From: an uncultured Bacteroidota bacterium
GTDB taxonomy: Bacteria > Bacteroidota > Bacteroidia > Bacteroidales > UBA12077
Direction of reading: 5' to 3'
Assembly: GCA_913055635.1 (NCBI GenBank)
Contig: CAJXLK010000006.1
Location: 1 to 64,000, forward strand
Length of the DNA stretch: 64,000 nucleotides
How positions within the stretch are numbered: the stretch's first letter is position 1; each line of letters starts with the position of its first letter. A model generated the notes under the pieces. The model had not been told where the DNA came from. It saw only the letters and a program-made list of their open reading frames with translations, and did not search any database. The translations under genes were made by a program, and so were the position numbers. Positions 25,106 through 33,757 of this stretch are shown one piece after another.

Positions 25106-25477
25106 CTATTCTTCCAGGTCCTTGATGCGCTTGTTCACCTCATCCAGGGTACGCTGGAGCCTTTCAGCCTCGTATTTGAGCTGCTGAAGCTCTTCTTCCC
25201 GGGTAGGTGCCAAATCTTCAGGTGGCTGGGCGGGTTGGACGAAACGGTTGCGGAAACCACCGCCAAAGCCGCGGGCATTTCTCCAGGCCATGCCCGGTCC
25301 CATGCCCCGGCCCATACCAGGGCCCATTCCACGGCCCCATCCTGGACCCATGCCGCGGCCCATGCCGCGCCCCGGTCCGTACATGTATCCCGGCGCATCA
25401 TTGCCGACGCAGTAACCCATTGCTCTGCCTGTTCGGGGTCCTGCTCCTGTTGGTCCTGATTGATCTCCTCGTGGCAT
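25106..25477 (-). CDS. DUF5320 Gly/Met-rich protein with coiled-coil tail
   Basis: A 123-residue protein starting MPRGDQSGPTGAGPRTGRAM, the DUF5320 signature, with a lone Cys in GYCVGN. Residues 30-75 are a run of GMGRGMGPGM-type repeats, then a Pro-rich hinge and a C-terminal coiled coil (about 90-123). Such genes habitually neighbour NifX-like and ferredoxin-MinD genes in anaerobes; the function is unknown. The Met/Gly tract could bind soft metals, which is inference. It is first in the minus-strand set, with a full promoter and palindromic operator upstream. Confidence 0.82.
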   Translation of the reverse strand: MPRGDQSGPTGAGPRTGRAMGYCVGNDAPGYMYGPGRGMGRGMGPGWGRGMGPGMGRGMGPGMAWRNARGFGGGFRNRFVQPAQPPEDLAPTREEELQQLKYEAERLQRTLDEVNKRIKDLEE

Positions 25478-25514
25478 ATTGAACTCCTTTCTTTTTTTAG
25501 GTTCGTTGCTGATG

Positions 25515-25545
25515 CAAATATAATGAACATATGTTCAAAATCCAA
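25515..25545 (-). promoter_or_regulatory. Promoter of the DUF5320-DUF134 set
   Basis: Minus-strand TATATTTG (25522-25515) matches the -7 consensus. A TTG (25545-25543) lies 20 bases upstream at the -33 position. Transcription would start near 25508, about 30 bases before the DUF5320 start codon. Confidence 0.65.
25524..25537. promoter_or_regulatory. Perfect 14-bp palindrome TGAACATATGTTCA (operator candidate)
   Basis: The palindrome fills the spacer between the -33 and -7 elements of the DUF5320 promoter. That is the standard place for a dimeric repressor, or for a MerR-type regulator that reshapes the spacer. No second copy was noticed elsewhere in the window. The DUF134 protein encoded next in the set is the obvious candidate to bind it. 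Confidence 0.65.
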
Positions 25546-25737
25546 GTTTTTGAACGAAAAAGATTGGAGTTATTGTATATTGGTGTGATGCGTAAATTTT
25601 TAGCTGAGTTCGGAATACTGCCAAACTTACTTCAATGAGGAACTCCGGTTAGTTCAAAAGACCTGTGGCCTGGCTTATCCGGGAAGAAGTTGGTTCACCG
25701 GATAGCATAAACATTCGGCAAGCTCACAGAAAAAATC

Positions 25738-25745
25738 TATATTTG
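25738..25745 (+). promoter_or_regulatory. -7 box (TATATTTG) before the fifth sulfotransferase
   Basis: TATATTTG matches TAnnTTTG and lies 80 bases before the ATG at 25826. No TTG at the -33 distance. The rest of the gap from 25546 to 25825 holds no recognisable feature. Confidence 0.4.
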
Positions 25746-25825
25746 CAGGCCGGAACCCAGGGGGGAGTTAAACCCGATGGGATTCAAACCGATATTCAGG
25801 TTAAATCAGCACAACATCAACGGAT

Positions 25826-26662
25826 ATGCAGCAAGGCGACCGATCTTTTGAATTATATTGCCATGTGGGATTGGGCAAGACCGCATCAACCTATCTTCAG
25901 TACCGCTTTTTCCCGAAACTTAAAGGGGTGCATTACATACAGCGCACCAAATACCGGCATTTTGAGAAGATTGTAGATCAGGGGAGGCACTCGAAATATC
26001 TGGTATCGAGGGAGTTTGATCGGCAGTTTGAACGGGAGGTCCGGCGCATTGCCCGCAATTATCCCGATGCCGGAATCATCATTGTGCTCAGGCGGCACGA
26101 CAGCTGGATTGCTTCACAGTACAGGCGGTATGTGAAAAACGGGGGAACCGAACCCTTTGAGAATTTCCTGGACTTACAGCACGACAATGGTTTATGGGAA
26201 CAAAAGGATGTTTATTTCCACCCCAAGCTGAAGCTCCTCGACGAGCTGTTCAGACGTAAGCCGCTGATCCTGTTTCATGATGAACTTAAGAAGGATCCGT
26301 GGACCTTTTTCGACCGCATTGCCGAATACATTGGCGCCACATATGACCGCAACCGCATTGTGGTCAACCCGTCTCATAAATCGTACACGGAGAAGCAGCT
26401 GAAGATCCTTCGGCGGGTTTCGCGGCGGTTGTTTCCACGGGGATGGAAAGGATCCAAAAACCGCATCCGCCATTACATCCGCTTTCGCTCGCGGTGGCTG
26501 TTGCTGCACCTGATCCTCTATGCTGCGGCCCTGATGCCAAAGAGCCGTGCCGGTGATGAGCCGCTGATACCTACCCGCCAACTTGAACAAGTGCGCGAAC
26601 ATTTTAAGGACGACTGGCAAAAATGCCTGCAGCATGCCGGTGAAAATGGCGCCGGGGGATGA
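25826..26662 (+). CDS. Sulfotransferase-like protein, paralogue of 15538-16404
   Basis: A 278-residue protein with the PAPS-loop-like HVGLGKTASTYLQ (13-25) and a later VLRRHDSWIASQYRRYV segment at the 3'-phosphate position. It shares its whole layout with the gene at 15.5-16.4 kb (PKLKGVHYIQ; ILFHDELKKDPW; ending DDWQKCLQHAGE). A G replaces P in the usual xPK(T/S) loop. The downstream flank is repeat DNA, and it is transcribed away from the metal-cofactor set, so it is probably an outlying member of the sulfation genes. Confidence 0.75.
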   Translation: MQQGDRSFELYCHVGLGKTASTYLQYRFFPKLKGVHYIQRTKYRHFEKIVDQGRHSKYLVSREFDRQFEREVRRIARNYPDAGIIIVLRRHDSWIASQYRRYVKNGGTEPFENFLDLQHDNGLWEQKDVYFHPKLKLLDELFRRKPLILFHDELKKDPWTFFDRIAEYIGATYDRNRIVVNPSHKSYTEKQLKILRRVSRRLFPRGWKGSKNRIRHYIRFRSRWLLLHLILYAAALMPKSRAGDEPLIPTRQLEQVREHFKDDWQKCLQHAGENGAGG

Positions 26663-26699
26663 ATCGTGCTCCGGTCTGTCCCTTATCTGTTGAATACCT

Positions 26700-26930
26700 G
26701 TGGGGTCTGATCCTCCTGTCGCTGGATTTTTCTCCACCCAGATGCTGCTTCACTTAAAACCTTTTTTCACTCAGGTCCTTCTCCAGTCAGGTTGGATTGC
26801 TCTTTACTTGGATCTCTCTCCAGTTGGATTCATCTCCAGTCAGATCAATTTCCATTTGGATCCATCTCCACTCAGATTCCTCTCCACTCAGATTCATCTT
26901 CCCCTGGTCGTTTTATATCCGTCCTTGTTT
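26700..26930. repeat. Degenerate tandem repeat, about 20-bp unit
   Basis: Repeated forms of CTCCA(C/G)T(C/T)(A/G)GATTCATCT fill this part of the 350-bp gap between the sulfotransferase and comF, best preserved at 26866-26900. No gene seen. Confidence 0.7.
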
Positions 26931-27012
26931 TGCTTGTTAACGCCCCTGCGGGTCATTTTCTTCTGGATTTTTATCCCAAAAAGCTGTAACTTCATGTTTC
27001 AATTGAGGTGCG

Positions 27013-27711
27013 ATGGATTTTTTGCGGAGACTGGGCGAAGATGCCATAGGGGTAATTTTTCCGGAGATATGTGTGGCCTGTGGGGGCAAGGTGGTACGGG
27101 GCCGGCGTTTTTTGTGCACCTCCTGCCTGTATCATTTGCCCCGCACTTATTTCCACCGGTATGATGACAATCCCCTGGCCATGGAGTTTTGGGGCCGGGT
27201 GCGCCTGGAGCATGCGGCCGCCTGGTTCCATTATACCAAGGGCAGCCGTTACCCGGTATTGATTCATGCTTTGAAATACATGGGTCGCCGGGAGCTCGGT
27301 TACGAGCTGGGGCGGCTCTATGCCCATGAGCTGGACGACACGTTTGTTTATGAGACAACGGTGATTGTGCCGGTACCCCTTCACCGCCGCAAAAAGCGCC
27401 AGCGCGGATACAACCAGAGTGAGTGGATTGGCCGGGGCCTGGCGCAGGTTTTGAACAAGCCCCTTCAAACAAACAATCTGTGCCGGGTGCACTACACCAA
27501 AACCCAAACCCGCAAATCAAGGCTGGAGCGGTGGCAGAATGTGAAAAATGTTTTCCGCCTCCGCCAGCCTCAGCTCCTGGAAGGGCAGCACGTCCTGTTG
27601 GTGGATGATGTGGTTACCACCGGGGCCACCCTCGAGGCCTGTGCCGATGTTTTGCTTTTGTGTCCCGGCACCCGGGTCAGCGTGCTGGCCCTGGGCTATG
27701 CTAACCTGTGA
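27013..27711 (+). CDS. comF: ComF-family phosphoribosyltransferase-like protein
   Basis: A 232-residue protein with the N-terminal zinc finger (FPEICVACGG ... FLCTSCLYHLP), the central VPVPLHRRKKRQRGYNQSE motif, and the PRPP-binding loop LLVDDVVTTGATLEA near residues 197-211. ComF proteins are linked to DNA uptake and replication-restart steps of natural competence; many carriers are not known to be competent. Length is normal. It converges with folK, the two coding ends overlapping by 16 bp. Confidence 0.92.
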   Translation: MDFLRRLGEDAIGVIFPEICVACGGKVVRGRRFLCTSCLYHLPRTYFHRYDDNPLAMEFWGRVRLEHAAAWFHYTKGSRYPVLIHALKYMGRRELGYELGRLYAHELDDTFVYETTVIVPVPLHRRKKRQRGYNQSEWIGRGLAQVLNKPLQTNNLCRVHYTKTQTRKSRLERWQNVKNVFRLRQPQLLEGQHVLLVDDVVTTGATLEACADVLLLCPGTRVSVLALGYANL

Positions 27712-28217
27712 ACCTTTCCCGCGTCTTCACATTCGTCCAGCAGTTGGGAGATGGTTTTCCCGAAGACCGGATGGATCATGCCGGGGGCCATTTCGGCCAG
27801 GGGTTCCAGGGTAAAGCGTCTTTTGTGGAGTTGGGGATGGGGGATGATCAGGTGGGGCAATTGAAGGATCCGCCTGCCAAAAAAAAGGATATCCAGGTCG
27901 ATCACCCGGCTGTTATAGTTCCCGCCTGCATCGGCCGCCGCACGGTTGCGGCCCAGCTCCTGCTCGAGCGATCTCAGTGTGTCCATCAGCGGCTCCGGCT
28001 GCAGGTGCGTGTGCAGCTTGACCACCTGGTTCAGAAAGTGCTGATCGGCCTCGAATCCCCAAGGCTCGGATTCGTATATCCCGGAGCAGAAGTCAATGGT
28101 GCCTGCTCTCTGATCGAGCCCGTGGCGGGCCATCTCCAGCATCCGGAAGCGATCCCCCAGGTTGCCCCCCAGCAGGATGAAGGCTTCCTCATTTCCATGA
28201 ACGGAAGAATCTGTCAT
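27696..28217 (-). CDS. folK: 2-amino-4-hydroxy-6-hydroxymethyldihydropteridine diphosphokinase
   Basis: HPPK, which pyrophosphorylates hydroxymethyl-dihydropterin in folate synthesis. The 173-residue protein has the N-terminal FILLGGNLGDRFRML, the substrate segment YESEPWGFEADQHFLNQVV, and the family signature SRVIDLDILFFG with the two Mg-binding Asp. The upstream flank is a 350-bp gap with hairpins; the 3' end overlaps comF by 16 bp. Monofunctional: no FolB or FolP domain is fused. Confidence 0.94.
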   Translation of the reverse strand: MTDSSVHGNEEAFILLGGNLGDRFRMLEMARHGLDQRAGTIDFCSGIYESEPWGFEADQHFLNQVVKLHTHLQPEPLMDTLRSLEQELGRNRAAADAGGNYNSRVIDLDILFFGRRILQLPHLIIPHPQLHKRRFTLEPLAEMAPGMIHPVFGKTISQLLDECEDAGKVHRLA

Positions 28218-28287
28218 TTTTTCTGTATGATTTTGTATCTTGGTGAAGTCGATGCCTGGATTAGATAAAAAAAAGCCCGGCTGGCTG

Positions 28288-28311
28288 ATATTGAGAATTT
28301 TTCCTCAATAT
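28288..28311. other. Hairpin in the folK-sppA gap
   Basis: A perfect 8-bp inverted repeat ATATTGAG / CTCAATAT with an 8-base T-rich loop. Weak stem, role unclear. The rest of the gap 28218-28568 holds only the hairpin-repeat cluster listed next. Confidence 0.35.
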
Positions 28312-28411
28312 ATGGATTTTGTTTGTAATAATTGGCCGGCTCAGGCGACAGATTAGGTAAATATAAGGCAATCCCACGAAAAAACCTTGGGGTCGGCCTT
28401 GATGAACCGAA

Positions 28412-28523
28412 CCCCGCTTAGCGGGGTCGAAATTTTTACCCCCGCTACCCCGCTAAGCGGGGTCAGTAAGATGCATTATCACCCCGCTAAGCGGGGTTGA
28501 AATATTACCCCCGCTAAGCGGGG
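28412..28523. repeat. CCCCGCTTAGCGGGG hairpin repeat cluster, 4 copies
   Basis: Copies at 28412-28426, 28448-28462, 28482-28496 and 28509-28523; the first has a TTA centre, the others TAA, so both orientations occur. A half-site CCCCGCTA precedes the second copy. The cluster ends 45 bp before the sppA start. Confidence 0.95.
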
Positions 28524-28568
28524 TCCAAAATAAAACTGTATGTATAACAACTTAAAATTTCATGCATC

Positions 28569-30332
28569 ATGAAGAGTTTTCTTAAATACACCCTGGCCAC
28601 CATCGTTGGTTTGATCATAACAGGGTTGCTGGCTTTTTTCATCTTTTTTGGTGTGGTCAGTTCGATGATCTCCGATAAAGACAAACCCGCAGAGATCAAG
28701 TCCAAATCGGTCCTGGCCCTTGAGCTGGACCACATGATCCGCGACCGCAGTTCCAAGGATCCCTTTGCCAATTTCAATTTCCAGTCGTTCAAACCGGTGA
28801 AGACCCTTGGGTTGAATGACATTTTGGCCAACATTGAAAAAGCTTCCAAAGACGATGACATCCGCGGCATCTATCTGGATGTATCGGTTATCCCGGCCGG
28901 TATGGCAACCATGGAGGAGATCCGCAATGCCTTGTTGGATTTCAAGAAGAGCGGCAAATTCATCATCGGCTACAGCGACAATTTCCTGCAGACCTCTTAT
29001 TACCTGGCTTCGGCAGCCGACCGTGTTTATATGAATCCCGAGGGCCGGGTGAACATGGCCGGTTTAAGCAGTCAGCTGATGTTTTTCAAGGAAGGCCTTG
29101 ACAAGCTTGGGGTAGAGCCCCAGATCATCCGTCATGGTAAGTTTAAGAGTGCCATAGAGCCATTCACGCGCAACAGCATGAGCGAGGAGAACCGCGAGCA
29201 GATAGAAGCCTACATTGGGGAGTTGTGGAGTCATATGGCCCGGGGCATATCACAGCAGCGGGGCATGCCGGTGGAAGAGGTCAACCGGGTTACCGAAAAG
29301 CTCTCCCTGCATAGTCCTGAAGCTGCTGTAGAGCATGGTTTTGTGGATGCCCTCAAATATAAGGATGAAGTTTTGTCTGAGTTGCGCGACAGCACAGATG
29401 TAGAGGATGATGTACGGTTTGTGGGCATGGGCAAGTACGACCGTGTTCCCAAAATCAAGGATTATGAAGGCCTGGCCGATGAGAAGGTGGCTGTGGTCTA
29501 TGCCATGGGCAATGTGATCATGGGGGAAGGTGAAGAAGGGACCATTGGTTCGGAGCGCATCTCCCGTGCCATTCGCAAAGCCCGTAAGGATAGCACCATC
29601 GAGGCCATTGTTTTCCGCATCAATTCGGGTGGAGGCAGTGCCCTGGCTTCAGAGATCATATGGCGGGAGCTGAAGCTGGCCCAGCAGGAAAAGCCGGTAA
29701 TCGCTTCCCTGGGTGATGTGGCCGCTTCCGGCGGGTATTATATTGCTGCCCCGGCCGACAGCATCCTGGCCAGCCCCAATACCATCACCGGTTCGATCGG
29801 GGTGTTTGGCCTTTTCTTCAACGGCAAGGAGATGCTCAACGATAAGCTGGGCATCCATGTGGATGTGGCCAAAACCCACCAATACGCCGACCTGGGCAGT
29901 CCCTTCCGGCAAATGACCGCCCGCGAGCGGGAAGTGATCCGCTCCGGCATCAAGGAGACCTACAATACCTTCATCACCCATGTTGCCGAAGGCCGTGATA
30001 TGACAAAGGAAAAGGTCGACGAAGTGGGCCAGGGCCGCGTCTGGGCCGGTGCTGACGCCCGGCGTATTGGCCTGATCGACGGATACGGCGGATTACAGGA
30101 CGCTGTGAAAATGGCAGCCAATGCCGCCGGACTGGAAAAGTACCGAACCGTCGGGTATCCCGAGCTCAAAGATCCCTTCCAGGAATTCATCAAGGAGTTC
30201 ACCGGTAACGTCAAAACCAAGGTCATCGAAAGTACCCTGGGCCGCGATGCACGCTATTACCGCAACTTTAAGGATGCCATGAGCATGGAAGGCATACAGG
30301 CCCGCATGCCCTACAAGATAGAAGTCTATTGA
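28569..30332 (+). CDS. sppA: Signal peptide peptidase SppA, 67 kDa type
   Basis: A 587-residue inner-membrane serine protease that clears signal peptides after secretion. One N-terminal membrane anchor (about residues 8-35) is followed by two tandem S49 domains. The catalytic pair is visible: Lys193 in HGKFKSAIEPF (first domain) and Ser387 in GDVAASGGYYIAAPAD (second domain), as in the E. coli enzyme. Full family length. It is monocistronic by appearance, with an intrinsic terminator 50 bp after the stop. Confidence 0.94.
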   Translation: MKSFLKYTLATIVGLIITGLLAFFIFFGVVSSMISDKDKPAEIKSKSVLALELDHMIRDRSSKDPFANFNFQSFKPVKTLGLNDILANIEKASKDDDIRGIYLDVSVIPAGMATMEEIRNALLDFKKSGKFIIGYSDNFLQTSYYLASAADRVYMNPEGRVNMAGLSSQLMFFKEGLDKLGVEPQIIRHGKFKSAIEPFTRNSMSEENREQIEAYIGELWSHMARGISQQRGMPVEEVNRVTEKLSLHSPEAAVEHGFVDALKYKDEVLSELRDSTDVEDDVRFVGMGKYDRVPKIKDYEGLADEKVAVVYAMGNVIMGEGEEGTIGSERISRAIRKARKDSTIEAIVFRINSGGGSALASEIIWRELKLAQQEKPVIASLGDVAASGGYYIAAPADSILASPNTITGSIGVFGLFFNGKEMLNDKLGIHVDVAKTHQYADLGSPFRQMTAREREVIRSGIKETYNTFITHVAEGRDMTKEKVDEVGQGRVWAGADARRIGLIDGYGGLQDAVKMAANAAGLEKYRTVGYPELKDPFQEFIKEFTGNVKTKVIESTLGRDARYYRNFKDAMSMEGIQARMPYKIEVY

Positions 30333-30382
30333 TTCATGGTTTGTACCCTGAACCGGGGCCCAAGAGGCTCCGGTATGATACC

Positions 30383-30420
30383 GGAAGCCGGGCGCTCGAT
30401 ACGTCCGGCTCCCTTTTTTT
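30383..30420 (+). terminator. Intrinsic-type terminator after sppA
   Basis: Stem built from GGAAGCCGG and CCGGCTCCC (one mismatch) with a 13-base loop, followed by seven T. It overlaps a second small stem CCGGTATGATACCGG. The following gap to 30570 repeats CTTATTG(T/C)ACACA(A/T)CGGT at about 30440 and 30508. Confidence 0.75.
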
Positions 30421-30580
30421 ACCCCCGCCGGGTTGTCACCTTATTGTACACAACGGTATGCTTCATGTGCTGATTAGAAATTATCGGTAGCATGACCGTT
30501 GTTATCTTATTGCACACATCGGTTGGCCTCTGGTTGGCACGGCCTTTGTATGGCTTTGCTGTGAAAATAAAATGAGGGCT

Positions 30581-31045
30581 ATGAAAAAGCTGTTGGCTTT
30601 GATTTTGATTATATTTGGACTGTATTCCTGTAAGCCGGATCAGCCGGCTCAGCAGCACCAGCAACAAATCGACAGCCTGCTGACCCGGCTCGGGCAAATG
30701 AATGAACAGTTGAACAGCCTTAGAATAAGAGAGGTTCAGCAGTTTCATGATTCTTTGAAAAGGCACTATGATACCATTCAGCCGGTGGATTCCTCTGCCC
30801 GGTCGTTTAAGCACATGCAGCGATCCACCAACCTGCTGAACTGGTATGACAACATTACCCGGGAAATCACCTTTTCCCGCAGCCATCTCCGGTCACTGGA
30901 ACGTCAGATGGACGGCCAGCCGCCGGATTCGTCCGTTATCAAACAGATCACCAAGGAAAAACAGATTGTGGGAAACCTTGAAGAACGCTTTGGCGAAGAA
31001 TACCGCGAACTGCAAAAGGCCATGAAGGAATTGCTGAATAAATAG
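30581..31045 (+). CDS. Coiled-coil lipoprotein, hypothetical
   Basis: About 154 residues. The lipoprotein signal peptide KKLLALILIIFGLYSC gives a lipobox ending at the conserved Cys. The rest is a Gln/Glu-rich helical protein with coiled-coil character (about 30-70 and 100-150) and no recognised domain. The start is placed at the ATG beginning MKKLL; an ATG three codons earlier is also possible and a GAGGG lies between them. It runs just 6 bp into the next gene, so it is probably co-transcribed with the DMT transporter. Confidence 0.65.
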   Translation: MKKLLALILIIFGLYSCKPDQPAQQHQQQIDSLLTRLGQMNEQLNSLRIREVQQFHDSLKRHYDTIQPVDSSARSFKHMQRSTNLLNWYDNITREITFSRSHLRSLERQMDGQPPDSSVIKQITKEKQIVGNLEERFGEEYRELQKAMKELLNK

Positions 31046-31051
31046 TCTTGT

Positions 31052-31936
31052 ATGAATAAATCCTATCTCTATGCGGGTTTTACCATTTTCTTCTGGGCAA
31101 CCATTGCCACTGCCTTTAAAATTGCCCTTCGTCATGTCAATTATGTAGAGCTGCTGCTCTATGCCGCCCTGACCACCATCATCATTCTGCTGGTGATCCT
31201 CCTTGCCCAGGGGAGGCTGCGGGAGACTTTCCGCATTACCCCCCGGCAGTTCCGCAATTCTTTGATACTGGGTTTCCTCAATCCCTTTGCCTATTACCTG
31301 ATCCTTTTTAAAGCCTATTCGCTGCTGCCTGCACAGGTCGCCCAGCCATTGAACTTTACCTGGCCCATCGTGCTGACTTTCCTTTCCCTGCCCATCCTCA
31401 AACAACCGGTTACCGCAGGCAATTTTGTGGCCCTTTTCCTGAGCTTTATCGGTGTATACCTGATTTCTTCCGAAGGAACCCCCTTCAACCTCGAATTTGC
31501 CGAGCCACTGGGCGTCTTCCTGGCCCTGGGCAGCTCCCTGATCTGGTCGTTCTACTGGCTGCTCAACGTCAAGGACCAACGCGACGACGTCTCCAAGATT
31601 TTCCTGAACTTTTTGTTTTCCCTGATCTTCATCATCCCTTACTGGCTGATCTTTACCGAGCCCTCCGTGCCCACCGTTAGCGGCCTGCTGGCTTCAGCCT
31701 ACTCCGGTGCCTTCGAAATGGGCATTACCTTCGTGCTCTGGCTCAAAGCACTGCGCCTGGCAAAAACAACCGCCATCGTCAGCAATTTAATTTATCTGGC
31801 ACCGTTCTTTTCTTTGATATTCATTCAAACCATACTCGACGAACCGATCTATTACACCACGATTGTCGGGCTGATCTTTATCGTTGCCGGCATTGCTTAT
31901 CAGGAAATTCACAAATACCGTAAATATGCGACGTAA
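31052..31936 (+). CDS. EamA/DMT-family transporter
   Basis: A 294-residue inner-membrane protein with ten predicted helices arranged as two EamA repeats: AGFTIFFWATIATAFKIAL at the start of the first and LGVFLALGSSLIWSFYWLL at the start of the second. The family exports amino acids, nucleotides or other metabolites; the substrate is not predictable here. It follows the lipoprotein by 6 bp and overlaps the S41 peptidase by 11 bp. Confidence 0.88.
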   Translation: MNKSYLYAGFTIFFWATIATAFKIALRHVNYVELLLYAALTTIIILLVILLAQGRLRETFRITPRQFRNSLILGFLNPFAYYLILFKAYSLLPAQVAQPLNFTWPIVLTFLSLPILKQPVTAGNFVALFLSFIGVYLISSEGTPFNLEFAEPLGVFLALGSSLIWSFYWLLNVKDQRDDVSKIFLNFLFSLIFIIPYWLIFTEPSVPTVSGLLASAYSGAFEMGITFVLWLKALRLAKTTAIVSNLIYLAPFFSLIFIQTILDEPIYYTTIVGLIFIVAGIAYQEIHKYRKYAT

Positions 31937-33200
31937 ATCTTTTCTATATATTGTTTTTCTGGCGGGCCTGGCTTTTTTGTTTTCGTGTGAAGAGGAACAG
32001 GTGGAGAACAACAACGCCAACCTGAATGAGTCCTTCTACGAACTGATGAATGAGATGTACCTGTGGTACCAGGAGATCCCCGAGATTACCCCTTCGGATT
32101 ATGAGAATCCCCGGGAGGTTCTCGAAGAGATCCGATATGAAAAGGACCGCTGGAGCTATATTACCTCCTACAGCAGTTTTGTTCAGTATTACCAGGAAGG
32201 CGCCTATGTCGGTTACGGCTTTGGCACCAAATGGGATGCCACCGACACCCTGCGCGTTTCCTTTGTCTTTGATGCTTCGCCTTTAAATGAAAAGCAGATC
32301 ACCCGCGGATGGGCGATTACCGAGGTGAACGGCCAGGCTCCGGAGCCCGGTGACAACATCAACGAGCTCCTGGGTCAGAGCCAGGTCGGTGTGGAAAATC
32401 AGATCGTCTTTGAGTCGCCCGGGGGCCGTCTTGTCGATACCACCATGGCCAAGGAGGAGCTGACCATGAATACGGTGCTCACGGATACGGTCATCCAGCA
32501 TGCCGGGAGCCATGTCGGGTATTTTGCATTGAAGAGCTTCATTGATAAGACCCCCGATGAGCTGACCCGCGTTTTTGACCGTTTTGCGGGTGAAAACATT
32601 GACGAGCTGGTGGTTGATCTGCGCTACAACGGCGGGGGTACCATGGAGGGTTCCCGTTTCATGGCTGAGTTCATCGTGAATGATTCCCGCGAGGGGGAAC
32701 CCTTTGTTAAGGTTACCCACAACGACAAGAAGAGCGGGATGGACACCACCCATGTTTTTGGCAAGGATTCGCTGGACCTATCCCTGGGGCTTGAACGGGT
32801 CTATTTCATCGCCACCCAGGCAACAGCTTCCTCGAGTGAAGCCCTGATCAACGGCCTGGAGCCTTATATGGATGTCTATATCATCGGTCAGGATACCTAT
32901 GGCAAGCCGGTGGGGATGTATGCTTACTCGGATAACAGTTACCGCTATGCTTTTGTGCCGGTATGCTTCAGGCTCCAGAATGCCGAGGGCAATGGCGACT
33001 ATTTCCAGGGATTGCCGGCCGATGTGGATGCCCCCGACGACCTGCGCCATGTTTTTGGCAACCCGCAGGAAGCATCGCTGCATCAGGCCCTTTATCATAT
33101 AGAAAACGGTGCGTTCGATCAGACCAAAGCCGGCGTTCGTTCTCTTCCCGCCAACCGGGTGGATTACAACAGCCTGCAGGATGAGATCGGCGCCCACTAA
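31926..33200 (+). CDS. S41-family C-terminal-processing-type peptidase, lipoprotein
   Basis: A 424-residue exported peptidase. The start is set at MRRKSFLYIVFLAGLAF, giving a lipoprotein signal ending LFSC. A PDZ-like region (about 95-170, with GWAITEVNGQAPEPGDNIN) precedes the S41 core: VVDLRYNGGGTMEGSRFMAE, the catalytic Ser in ATQATASSSEALINGL (near residue 303) and Lys in QDTYGKPVGMY. Such enzymes are common among Bacteroidota surface lipoproteins. Its first codons overlap the DMT gene by 11 bp. Confidence 0.88.
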   Translation: MRRKSFLYIVFLAGLAFLFSCEEEQVENNNANLNESFYELMNEMYLWYQEIPEITPSDYENPREVLEEIRYEKDRWSYITSYSSFVQYYQEGAYVGYGFGTKWDATDTLRVSFVFDASPLNEKQITRGWAITEVNGQAPEPGDNINELLGQSQVGVENQIVFESPGGRLVDTTMAKEELTMNTVLTDTVIQHAGSHVGYFALKSFIDKTPDELTRVFDRFAGENIDELVVDLRYNGGGTMEGSRFMAEFIVNDSREGEPFVKVTHNDKKSGMDTTHVFGKDSLDLSLGLERVYFIATQATASSSEALINGLEPYMDVYIIGQDTYGKPVGMYAYSDNSYRYAFVPVCFRLQNAEGNGDYFQGLPADVDAPDDLRHVFGNPQEASLHQALYHIENGAFDQTKAGVRSLPANRVDYNSLQDEIGAH

Positions 33201-33214
33201 TCAAATGCTTCACC

Positions 33215-33757
33215 ATGGTCATTCTGGGTATAGATCCGGGCACCACCATTATGGGGTACGGGTTGATCGGTCAATCCGGCAAAACCCCGCAGCTGATCAC
33301 CATGGGGGTGATCCATCTGGATAAGGTGGAAGACCATTATGACCGGCTGAACCGGATTTTCCACCGGGTGGATCAGATCATCGGGCAGTACACCCCGCAC
33401 GAGGTGGCCCTGGAGGCGCCTTTCTACGGGAAGAATGTGCAGTCTATGCTCAAGCTGGGTCGGGCCCAGGGGGTAGCCATGTCGGCCGCCCTGAGCCGCT
33501 CGCTGCCCATCTATGAATATGCCCCCCGCAAAATCAAACAAAGCATCACCGGCAATGGCAATGCTTCCAAAGAGCAGGTGGCCCGCATGTTAAAGGATAT
33601 GTTTACAATCGACGAGCTGCCCAAAAACCTCGATGCCACTGACGGACTGGCTGCCGCCGTCTGCCATTTCTATAACTGCCACACATCCATCGCCGGCAAC
33701 GGCTACAAAAGCTGGAAGGATTTCCTGCGCAAAAACCCCGGCCGGCTTAAGAGCTGA
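33215..33757 (+). CDS. ruvC: Crossover junction endodeoxyribonuclease RuvC
   Basis: The Holliday-junction resolvase, 180 residues. All four acidic catalytic residues are present: D7 in LGIDPGT, E67 in ALEAPFYGKN, and D140 and D143 in LDATDGLAAAVCH. Length fits the family. It starts 15 bp after the S41 peptidase gene. A copy of its last 45 or so bases, without the rest of the gene, lies about 110 bp further on. Confidence 0.96.
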   Translation: MVILGIDPGTTIMGYGLIGQSGKTPQLITMGVIHLDKVEDHYDRLNRIFHRVDQIIGQYTPHEVALEAPFYGKNVQSMLKLGRAQGVAMSAALSRSLPIYEYAPRKIKQSITGNGNASKEQVARMLKDMFTIDELPKNLDATDGLAAAVCHFYNCHTSIAGNGYKSWKDFLRKNPGRLKS

